Shown piece by piece: positions 1-8,452 of a stretch of DNA of 64,000 nt. A model generated the notes under the pieces. It saw only the letters and a list, made by a program, of their open reading frames with translations, was not told where the DNA came from and did no database searches. The DNA is from Tigriopus japonicus. Its lineage: Eukaryota; Arthropoda; Copepoda; Harpacticoida; Harpacticidae. The stretch spans positions 60,403 through 124,402 of the forward strand of contig JAAGOF010000213.1 in the NCBI GenBank assembly GCA_010645155.1, given 5' to 3'. Positions within the stretch are counted from its first letter, which is position 1; each line of letters begins with the position of its first letter. A program made the translations under genes and the position numbers.

Positions 1-431
1 GTTGTTAGGGAACTGTTTTCCACCTCTATCTTCGTATCTACGTAGTAGTTTGATGGAACACAGAAGAAACAATCGACTTGTATTCTTGACAAAAGCGATT
101 TGTCGACTACCTTGCTAGAGATAAATGCTCGGGCCCACGCACGGTTCCAAGAGAAAACCATCCATCAAATGTCACAAGTTGGAGGTGATGATCCAACACG
201 AAGAAGTCCTTGTGATTCAAGGTCTCGAGTTTTTCGTGCGTGATGGGAACATTTCATGTGAAGCGCTCATTTTGGTTTTGATAAGGCCTCTGACGAGAAA
301 CCTACAATTAGGACAACTAGCAAGATTCCCACAGATCAGTGGACTAAAACAAAAGAGGTGCGGAAAAAATATCATGTTTTGGGAAAAAGCCAAAATGTGA
401 GGTTTGAAGAAATCGAAACAATAGAAAAAAG
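1..431. other. Intergenic, nothing recognised
   Basis: No supported gene. A 91-codon open frame on the plus strand has no signal peptide, no domain and no recognisable similarity. The stretch lies downstream of the minus-strand nucleotidase. Confidence 0.5.
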
Positions 432-437
432 TTTATT
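432..437 (-). promoter_or_regulatory. Polyadenylation signal of nucleotidase gene
   Basis: AATAAA on the minus strand (tttatt on plus), about 25 bases past the nucleotidase stop codon, a normal place for a polyA signal. Confidence 0.55.
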
Positions 438-460
438 TCGTAGTTTTGCGTCGATGAGTC

Positions 461-2146
461 TTACGCAGTAGGAGCGTTTTCACCGGGATGATAATTGATG
501 GTGAGGCGCCCTTCAATCTGTGTATTAATTGGGGATTGCTTGATCACATAGGCTTCCATGGCCACGTAATCACTGGGTCCAACCTCAGGGGGACCCTCAC
601 TCCATTGAGGAAAATTGGCAGTTCGGCTTCCTCCTTGGGACAGAAAGCTAGGAACGGCAACTGAGTACTCGACGTCATCCTCCAAATCACACCATTCATC
701 ACCGTTACAACGGACTTGGATCGAGGAGATCCGTTGACCCACATTATCCTCATAGATATCATAAACCACTTGTAGACCGGACATTTGCAGGAATGTCCCG
801 GGATAGCAACTCTGATCGGGGCAAAGGTTGCCCACATAGCTTTCCATAACTCCTCGCAAACCCGATCCCATCATCTGAAGCTTGTCCACGGTGTTGTTGA
901 ATGGCAGAACATTGAAGACATCCTCACCGGTAATATCACCAGCAATAAGATTGGCTCGAATACCACCATTGTTAATGAAGCCAATTTGTGCTTCTCCTTG
1001 CCAGATATCCACCATGGAGTCGGCCAAAAAGTTGCCAATGTTGGACTCGGCCAAGCTGTTCTTCATCAAGTCCACAGTGGTCTCACCAATGACTTGGTAG
1101 TACTCTTGAAGTTGATCTCTGTACTTTTTCATTCGCTCACCCACTTCAGGACTCTTCTCGACTGTCTTATCCAAGAGAATGACATCAGCCCGACTCACTC
1201 CTTGGCCATCGATATCTTGGATCAGATCTCCGTTGGCGTTAAAATTGAGGGTGAGATGTCCCAGATATTTGGAAAAGCAGTAGGCTTGAACGACAGGGAC
1301 CACTTTGCCACTAGGTTGTTCCACGTAAGTAGGATAAGGACCCAAGGGCTCTTCAATGGAGGGTAAAGTGTCTCCCGTGTACAAAAAGGTATGAGAATGC
1401 CCTCCAACCACGACATCCAACTCTTCAATTTCGGCGGCCATTTTTTGGTCCAATTCGTAACCAGAATGACCCAAGGCAATGATGATCTCAACTTGCTCCT
1501 CGTTTCTAAGCCTTTGTGCTTCAGCACGTATGGACTCAATTTCGTCCACAAACTTGACAGACTCGCCAGGATTTGAGATTTGAGGAGTGTCAGTGGTGAC
1601 ATAACCAATGATCCCTACTTTTGTTCCATCATCCATGATCTGAACTTTGGACTTCTTAACGTTCTCTAATTCGCCCTTAACCGAAGTTTCCTCCAAGTTG
1701 GCGGCCAAAACGTCGAAGCTGACTGAGTCCACAAACGGGGCCAAACCTTCTGGACGATCGTCGAACTCGTGGTTGCCAAGAGCCATGGCGTCATAGTTCA
1801 ACATCTCGGCGAATTCCACCACTACTGAGTACTTGAACATGGTGTACCAAATGGTTCCTTGGTAATAGTCTCCAGCATTAAGGAGCAACACGTTTTTGAA
1901 GTCGGAGTTGTTTCTGATTTCGTTGACTTTGGTGTGGATGCGCTCCATACCTCCGTAACATTGGCCAGCCTCAGCTTGATCGGCGTGACATCGACCCGTA
2001 CTTTCATTGACCTCCTCGAAGTGGGCATGAATGTCATTCAAATGAAGGATGTTCAAAGTGAGGGCAATTTCATTGTCGTCTTGCTTGGAAATGGTCTTGG
2101 TCGACACCAAAGAACAAGTCAAGGCTAGCAATATGGCGACTTTCAT
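461..2146 (-). CDS. Secreted 5'-nucleotidase / apyrase
   Basis: A single-exon gene for a 561-residue metallophosphoesterase of the ecto-5'-nucleotidase/apyrase family, which hydrolyses extracellular nucleotides toward adenosine. I start at the ATG at 2146, which begins a clear signal peptide (MKVAILLALTCSLVS); the frame continues upstream only through a GTG. Metal-site motifs are present: NDIHAH (Asp38, His40), NAGDYYQG (Asp93), GNHEFD (Asn125, His126), LGHSGYELD and GGHSHT. The C-terminal nucleotide-binding domain shows NNGGIRAN, PFNNTV and FLQMSGLQVVYD. Length is typical. The C-terminus ends in NYHPGENAPTA with no hydrophobic tail, so a GPI anchor like that of vertebrate CD73 is unlikely and I infer a secreted enzyme. 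The absence of introns contrasts with the protease gene. The first ~95 coding bases are repeated at 20798-20893. Confidence 0.93.
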   Translation of the reverse strand: MKVAILLALTCSLVSTKTISKQDDNEIALTLNILHLNDIHAHFEEVNESTGRCHADQAEAGQCYGGMERIHTKVNEIRNNSDFKNVLLLNAGDYYQGTIWYTMFKYSVVVEFAEMLNYDAMALGNHEFDDRPEGLAPFVDSVSFDVLAANLEETSVKGELENVKKSKVQIMDDGTKVGIIGYVTTDTPQISNPGESVKFVDEIESIRAEAQRLRNEEQVEIIIALGHSGYELDQKMAAEIEELDVVVGGHSHTFLYTGDTLPSIEEPLGPYPTYVEQPSGKVVPVVQAYCFSKYLGHLTLNFNANGDLIQDIDGQGVSRADVILLDKTVEKSPEVGERMKKYRDQLQEYYQVIGETTVDLMKNSLAESNIGNFLADSMVDIWQGEAQIGFINNGGIRANLIAGDITGEDVFNVLPFNNTVDKLQMMGSGLRGVMESYVGNLCPDQSCYPGTFLQMSGLQVVYDIYEDNVGQRISSIQVRCNGDEWCDLEDDVEYSVAVPSFLSQGGSRTANFPQWSEGPPEVGPSDYVAMEAYVIKQSPINTQIEGRLTINYHPGENAPTA

Positions 2147-2491
2147 CGTCTCGGGCACTCACTTGTCTGTTGTCAAGTCACCAATCGACTAAGATCACAG
2201 CACTTACTGATTTGTTTATCAGGCATAAATATCAATATATTTATCATCATAAAGCCCACTCATTACCTGCAGTACTACGCAGAATATGCTTACATGGGAT
2301 GACATTGAAAAACAAATACTGTACATATCTCTTATATACACAAGAACTGGTCCTCGTAAGTAGTACTATGCGGACTTCCCCTCTAATTTGTCAGTTATCC
2401 AATCAAGGTAATCTGCCACTTTGGTGTACACGCCTGGTCGATTTGGTCGACCACACCCATTTCCCCAACTTGTCAGGCCCATAATAGCTTG
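2051..2491. repeat. 441-bp segmental duplication, copy A
   Basis: Direct copy of 20798-21241, offset 18747 (18750 after a 3-bp indel near 2357). I count under ten substitutions, so about 98% identity. It spans the start of the nucleotidase coding region, the ~200-bp intergenic spacer, and the last ~126 bases of the protease gene. Copy A carries the intact nucleotidase start, while its protease part is only a fragment. The copies bracket the 18.3 kb repeat island. Confidence 0.95.
2366..2491 (-). pseudogene. Orphan 3' fragment of the mosaic serine protease
   Basis: On the minus strand this reads the last ~41 residues of the protease encoded at 21116-25965, including the tail [13 protein letters not shown] and the same stop codon. 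It lacks the catalytic Ser exon start and everything upstream. One difference, TSWGN for TSWGY, is visible. It exists only because of the segmental duplication. Confidence 0.92.
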
Positions 2492-2879
2492 AAAGTTCGG
2501 TATGTAAAAGAACAAGAAAATAGCAGAATTTTTTATGAGCATGGGTTTCAGAATAAAAGAAAGACTTATGCCAATAACAGATGTTTCAATGTTTGATAAT
2601 TACTTTAGTCTTACGCACTCATACTTTGTTAACAGAATTGAAGAGTTTGAAGGTAATGGATCTGGTTGGCAATATCATGCCTGTGTGGAAATGACTGTGC
2701 CAGCAGATCATTATGATCCCTCAACTAATTTTCGAAAAAGTAAATACAAGAATAAAATAATACTCTCATTTATAAAACTTCCACAAACTCTCATCAGAAC
2801 CGGAGCTTATATTAATCCAAAAAATACTGACAGTACATTTCAATCATTTTACTGAATTGTCCGAGTCGTGGGGCCCATT

Positions 2880-2975
2880 CTGGGTTTTTCCAGCTGCTGG
2901 TTGCGCCGTTCGAGACCTGGGATCGAACCCATGAACCCGTGCTCGTTAACCAACTGCGCTACAGTCATCTCCCTT
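2880..2975 (-). repeat. tRNA-derived SINE-like sequence
   Basis: The minus strand reads an A box (TAGCGCAGTTGGTTAACGAG) followed by a B box (GGGTTCGATCCC) about 20 bases later. The two are closer than in an intact tRNA, so this is a tRNA-derived SINE head or a degraded tRNA-like insertion rather than a gene. It sits within the polymerase remnant. Confidence 0.6.
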
Positions 2976-3280
2976 TATATAGTCCTGATGGAATTTCTCA
3001 CTACAAACTATATTTGAAAGAGGCGAATTGGTCAAAGCTCTCTTTTCCAACAAGATAAAATTTGAGAGAGACAACCCAAATTTGCCTCCCTTAAATGTTC
3101 ATGTTTTGGAGACATAAAAGCATTCATATCTATTTCCATATTATGTGTGTTACAAAGGAGCTAATGCAGAAAATGCTATCAATATAATGCATTTTCAGAA
3201 AAAATATATAACTTCACGTGATATAAAAGTGGAAGGTCATTATGTTTGGATAAAAAATAGGTCTAGGGCATTGTCTAAAT

Positions 3281-3529
3281 CAGGGGTCGGCAACCACTTT
3301 TAGGAAAGGGCCCACCAATTTGACTACGTGTTGTCAAGGGCCCACCAAACCGACCTTGGTAGGTCCAGGGGCCCACAAATTAACGATCATGGAGCTTTGG
3401 GCCCATGAGCACAGTACTATAGATGGCTCACGGGCCCACTATTTTGGACCTTCCCCATAGCGCCTGGGCCCACCAAAGATCACCCTGCGGCCCACATGTG
3501 GGCCGCGGCCCACCGGTTGCCGACCCCTG
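3281..3529. mobile_element. 249-bp hAT-type MITE
   Basis: Perfect terminal inverted repeats CAGGGGTCGGCAACC and GGTTGCCGACCCCTG, the classic end of hAT (Charlie/Tip100-like) elements. The interior is GC-rich with many 'gggcccac' motifs in contrast to its AT-rich surroundings. It interrupts the Polinton polymerase. I could not find a matching 8-bp target duplication, so it is probably old. Confidence 0.85.
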
Positions 3530-4019
3530 CACGATGCCGTCTTCCATATGCTTCAAGAGAGAAATTAATGAAACAAACCACAATGAATGTGGTTTGGAAA
3601 ATGAAGCACAAGCCAAGGAAACACCTCATGTCCAAAACATGAGAATAACATGAAAACTTGTAAAGATTGGACAAAAGCTAGAACTTGCTCATTCACCAAG
3701 TATGAAAAAACCCAAGAATTCCCTGTAGTAGTTTATTTTGATTGTGAAGCTGTAAATAGAAAAGTGAGTGAGAAGGAAACAGAACAAGATATAATGGCAA
3801 TTGGTGAATTTACAATGTATCTGAATGTTACAAACCTTAATTCCCAGACTAAGTGGGAAAATACAAGAAATTTGTCGGAATGACTGTCCCTCAGGATTTC
3901 ATCAAAGAATTAAAAAATAGATGTTGAGAAGGTCAACCAAATTGTTAAGGATTCTAGCAAATCAATGGAAGAAGTGGGATCAATGGTCAATGGAGAAGGT
4001 ATGAAATGTCATATTTGTA

Positions 4020-5307
4020 CAGACTGGGGAACCAAATTTTTCAGTAAATTTTCGTTGTGATTTGAGCTGCCACATAAAAGTTTAACCGGTATTTTTGATT
4101 ATCAGCTGAAAGCTTAGACCAAAACAAACAACTTTTGTTAAAAACCCATCCCCGAAAAACAAAAAATGTCAAAGCAGGAGTCTAAGAGAGAAACTTTGTC
4201 CGTTCTCCTCCGTGCCAGATTGACCCTAGAGAAGGCTGCCGAGATAGTTGGTGTCACCGTGCGCACCGCCTACAATGTCAAGAAGCCATCAATGCTGGCC
4301 AGGGCATCTCAAGGGCTAAGGGAAGTGGCGGCCACAACAAAAAGCGATCTCTGGACTTCCTTGACGACATCAAGAGCCGGATCAAAAATGACCCCACCAC
4401 CTCTATGAGGAGTATGGCCAAGGAGCTCAATGTGGATAGCAGGACCATCAGGACGGCGGTGCTTCACGACCTTGGCATGAAATCGTTTGCCCGGACTCCA
4501 AGGCACCTACTCACGGACAAAATGAAGTCACGTCGTGTTGAACGGTGCAAGAAAGTACTTGGCTACTACAAGCGATCCAGCGGTAGGGTCAAAATTTTCT
4601 CCGACGAGAAACTCTTCACTCTGGATGCAGTTGTCAACAGGCGAAACGACCGATACCTTGCTAAATCAATAGATCAAGTCAAGAGGCACTACTGGACCAA
4701 ACATCCGCAACAAACAATGATGTTGGGTGTCGTGGCAGGCGATGGAAAGAAGATGCCACCTTACTTTTTCAAGCCTGGACAGAAGGTTGACTCTGCTGCC
4801 TACTATAAGGTGTTGAGATACACGGTGTTGCCTTGGCTGAAGTCCACGTACCCCCAGGGCAACTATCTATGGACCCAGGATGGTGCACCTTGCCATACGT
4901 CAAAGAAGGTCCAAGAATTCTGCCGTGCCAACATGGCTGACTTCTGGCCCGCCGACATGTGGCCGAGTTCCAGCCCAGATTTGAACCCCCTCGATTTTTC
5001 TGTTTGGAGCGTCTTGGAGAAGGGTTCTAACAAGACTTCACACCCGAATTTGGAGTCCCTGCAGGAAGCCATTGTTGAATGCTGGAACAACATGAGCGAG
5101 GAGTATATCCAGACCAGTTGCGCCAGTGTCAGGCGCCGTGTCGAGGCCGTCATCGCTAATAACGGTGGGCATATTGAATAAATCAATGCTCATATGATCC
5201 ATGTACCCGCTGCCTTTTGAATTTCTTGAAGTGTTTCACTGCAACAGAATGTAAGCTCAAAATTGTTTGCCATCACAGTTTACTGAAAAATTTGGTTCCC
5301 CACCCTG
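4020..5307 (+). mobile_element. 1.29 kb mariner-family transposon, DD37D type
   Basis: Bounded by TA target duplications (4018-4019, 5308-5309). Terminal inverted repeats are about 28 bp: left begins CAGACTGGGGAACCAAAT and right, reversed, CAGGGTGGGGAACCAAAT, both continuing to TTTTCAGTAAA. The single transposase gene is described separately. It lies within the Polinton polymerase exonuclease region and is younger than it. Confidence 0.93.
4166..5181 (+). pseudogene. Mariner-type transposase with one frameshift
   Basis: Encodes a cut-and-paste transposase of the Tc1/mariner superfamily. The N-terminal helix-turn-helix (LTLEKAAEIVGVTVRTAYNV) is in one frame. After a frameshift near 4290-4310 the rest continues in another to 5181 (SMAKELNVDSRTIRTAV is a second helix-turn-helix). 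The catalytic residues are FSDEKLF, WTQDGAPCHTS and SPDLNPLD; I count 37 residues between the second and third Asp, which fits the DD37D (maT-like) clade rather than DD34D mariner or DD34E Tc1. One frameshift in about 340 codons implies recent inactivation or a sequencing slip. Confidence 0.88.
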
Positions 5308-6765
5308 TAAATTACTAACTCAACCTAGTGATACAGCTGCTATAGATCTTTGTAACTTTTCTGGTAAATGTAGAGGTTATGCTCACAATGATTGCAATCT
5401 CAAATACTGCTTGAATAACATTTGTGTAAAAGTAGTCTCACGTAATTTTAGGGGTTATGATAAATCAATTTTATTGCAAATGAAATATTTTTGGAAGTTG
5501 AGTGTCTTGCACTGATGGAAAACGGTGAAAAACTTAAATGTGTAACACTGTCTTGGAATAGCTCAATTGATGGTGATCATGTTCAATTCCAACTCATAGA
5601 TACATTTATGCATCTTTCTAAACCATTAGAAGTATTGATTTAGAATCAAGCAAACTATCAACCATCACAAAAATTCAAAAATAAAAATGAAATGTTTAGT
5701 GATTTTGTTAAATTCATTGAAAAGAAGGACATCAAAATTCTCAGGCATTCATTCATCATTTCCAGTTATGTCTTTAAAATATAAAAATGGTAAAATAAGA
5801 CACTACTCAAGAAGGTGTATTCCTTTATACGTGGTTTGATTACCTCGAAACGTGATACCCGTGGGATATATATTTAGTTCACATTCTCTATTATTGTTGA
5901 TTTTTTATGCCTAATTTTGCTCTCAAAAGAAAGGGGGATGGTATGATCCAATCTATTTCCTTCTTCCTATCGACTTCTTCCCTCATTACAATAGCGAGTA
6001 TTTCTGCTCTTCCAACCAACTCCTTTTCCTATTGCCATCTTGGTATTAGCAGAGACGGCTTGGCCACACCTAAATAAAGTGATGTATGAGTTGAATGATA
6101 CGCGCCTCTTTATTAAAACCGACCCGTTCACATCTTCCACTTCATGTTATGGAAACACTGCAACTGAATGACTTTCAAGAGTATCTGGAACTCTATCTCA
6201 AAACTGATGTTCTTCAGTTGGTTGATGTACTATGTAACTCATACAGGCAGCTAGGTATGACACAATATGACTGAAATCCTTTTCGTTTTGTTTCTGTCAA
6301 TCAATTAGTCTCGCGCTGCCTCACCAGGAAAAAATTTCTCAAGTCAAAAGTTCAAAGTTTTACACTATTGTTCTCAAAATTGATCTTTTTCTCATGATTA
6401 CTTGCTGTCTTTTTCCGGTTTTGGTGAAACAAGGGAAAGAAGAAGAAGAATAAACGACATACAGCAATACACAGGTGCCTAATTTTCTCGCATTCGAATT
6501 GAAATAATCAAGATAAGCAACGGACATCTTGATATCAAGAGTATTTGTGAATAAGCGTCAGACATTCACATAAAAAGTACAATTACTGTGTTTGAAAGTG
6601 TTTTATGATCAAAAGTTAAAATCTTCCTGAATTCATCCGCTGATTTGCTCTCGTATACAGTACATTTTGGCTACAACTGTCATCTTGCAAAATCCAACTA
6701 TTAAATTTGTTATCATAATCTTTCCATTTAACTCTTCAGTATACAGAAGTATTCAGTATTCAGTC

Positions 6766-7168
6766 TCCTAACCCAGGATTTGAGATCAGTTGTAGCGATC
6801 GTAGAGGTTTTGCGTGCGCTCTGAGAGCACCTCCAAATCCTAAGGAATCAAGGCTAATTCGAACAATGAAGTCCTCCTCTCTTCTTTATCGGGCTCCTTC
6901 ATTGTTCAATTTGTTGCCTATTTGCCTTCGTCGGGAATATGTAGGAGCTGATCCTCTAACAGCATTTAAGGCAGGATTGGACAAATTCTTAAATACTATT
7001 CCTGACCAACCCACTATACAAGGGTTATATAGATCTGCCAACAGTAACTCATTGGTAGATCAAATTTCATATAAACATTAATTATTGAAACTATAATAAT
7101 GATTAACTTTCTTTACAGGGAATCCCATTTCTTGTAGCGGTATTGAAAAATCCGCCCCCCCCCCAAAA
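6766..7168 (+). mobile_element. CR1-like LINE 3' end, copy a (truncated)
   Basis: Encodes the C-terminal ~100 residues of a CR1-clade retrotransposon, ending DKFLNTIPDQP...NSLVDQISYKH. It is followed by a shared 3' tail: a 'gggaatcccat' motif, 'tgtagcggtatt', then a C10 tract and an A-rich run. The same tail ends the copies at 8453 and 50415. It is a 5'-truncated insertion. Confidence 0.9.
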
Positions 7169-7541
7169 AAAGTAAAAAAAAAATATACCTCACCATCAAC
7201 AATTTTCTACCTCAAAACTTTTTCAACTAGCATAATTAGGTACTTTTGTTTTGAGGAGTTCTTCATCGTAGAAACAGCTTTCAACTTTTTCCTAGACCAC
7301 GGACATCTAGTATTTCCTAATTTTTATTCTAGATGTCCTTGCCTAGACATATCTTCAATTTGATATGTAGTGGGTGTGGTTTCAAGAACTTTCCTGACTT
7401 TAAAAAGTTCTTCTAACCAATTAAACTTATAACCTTTATCAAAAATACCATTTGCTCTGGAAACTCTTACAATATCACCTTTTTTCAATTTTGCTGCTTT
7501 TGGTTGTTTTATGGTTAAAAATTTCTAACGTTGTTGTAATA

Positions 7542-7690
7542 GAGTCTCGCGATTCAAAACGTGGTGTGTACACAGTATTAAGAGACCCGCTCTATGTAGT
7601 AACTTCTTTCGCTTTTTATGCAAGTTTTATCAGTATTTGGTGTTTCCATTTCGTTTCATTCTAGAGCCATTTATTCTGACTTCAAATGTT
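7542..7690 (+). repeat. ~150-bp repeat, copy 1
   Basis: Matches 19252-19405 in the same orientation (shared 'tttatgcaagttttatcagt' and 'ttcattctagagccatttat'). No ends, coding capacity or family recognised. Confidence 0.8.
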
Positions 7691-7766
7691 TGTTCTTGTA
7701 ATGCACCAACATTGCATTGGTTTGTAACGACGGTGTTTAAAAGGCCACTGGTCTGAAACCTTCCCC

Positions 7767-8138
7767 AACTCCTTTTTTAAGGTCTGAAATTGGTCGCTCT
7801 GATTTTGTTGACGGTTGACTCTTGCCTTCTCCTTTTCCCTTTTTTCTCCTTCCTCATATGTAGAGGGTGACTAATTTTGAAACTGAAGTTGACATTTTAA
7901 ACTTGTAATAACTTCAAAATGAGGCAAAAATCTTGATGTCCTTAAAATTTAAGACTACTTCTTGATACAATAATTAACAACTGGTTGTTAACTTCTGCTA
8001 ATTACAAATCACTGAGGATGTACCAGAGGCATTCAAACTTAGCAAAGTGAAGAGCGTATTTTCGGAATTTCTCTACTTTCCATTCCCGGTTATGCTATAC
8101 AGTAAATGCCGCTTGAGATCGCTTTTTTCGACTGTCAA
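7767..8138. repeat. ~370-bp inverted repeat, left copy
   Basis: Reverse complement of 20445-20800, with short indels. It includes the end of the integrase core. It may be part of a Polinton terminal region, but no copy is found at the left end of the island, so I do not call it a terminal inverted repeat. Confidence 0.85.
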
Positions 8139-8452
8139 TAATTCTCTAATTTCACCCTCACTCGACATGTTTAATTTACTAGGTGCTCTTTTAATTGTTC
8201 TATGATATCCAGCATTATATTCTTCAATCAAATCATTTAATATAGCAAGCCAACTGTGTGAATTTAGCTCAGTAACTTCTTCCACATGCGACCTTTCAAT
8301 GTTCTGTTAAATTTTTTAAAAATGGCAGCTTTTTTATTTGAAAATGTGTGATAGTGACTAATAGGGCCCTGAATAATATTTGCAAAAAAGTGTCGAAATA
8401 TCCATTACATATTTTATTCAAAAGCCCTAAATATTTGAAAATTCGCCTAATA

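Larger units (their letters stand above)
2500..6285 (+). pseudogene. Decayed Polinton/Maverick DNA polymerase B
   Basis: Scattered pieces of a protein-primed family-B DNA polymerase of the Polinton (Maverick) / adintovirus type, in order on the plus strand. 2535-2855 carries the N-terminal NGSGW block. 3060-3275 has PNLPPLNVHV and HYVWIKNRSRAL. 3650-3883 has the exonuclease motif VVVYFDCEAV. 5310-5515 has the Cys/His block CRGYAHNDCNL followed by NFRGYDKS. 6140-6280 has LQDFQEY-like and LYLKTDVLQLVDVL. Stops and frameshifts separate the pieces, and three later insertions interrupt them. The reading is by recognition of family motifs. The gene is dead; no capsid or ATPase gene was recognised. 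Confidence 0.85.
7200..8300 (-). pseudogene. Decayed Polinton integrase
   Basis: Two pieces of a Polinton-type retroviral-like integrase on the minus strand. 8285-8073 carries the end of the catalytic core (LNDLIEEYNAGYHRTIKRAPSK, typical of the family). 7500-7300 carries the C-terminal chromo/SH3-like part (KKGDIVRVSRANGIFDKGY then NWLEELFKVRKVLETTPTTY). Between them are an unrelated ~150-bp repeat and the ~370-bp segment that recurs inverted at 20445. Orientation is opposite to the polymerase, as is common in Polintons. Not functional. Confidence 0.8.

Noticed and set aside
785..1366. 193-codon open frame on plus strand
   Set aside because: Antisense to the well-supported nucleotidase; no domain of its own.
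2051..2491. Reading the 441-bp repeats as target-site duplication of one big transposon
   Set aside because: No known element makes duplications of that size, and the inner edges are not inverted repeats of each other.
2880..2975. Functional tRNA gene on minus strand
   Set aside because: A and B boxes are too close and no anticodon arm or acceptor stem forms.
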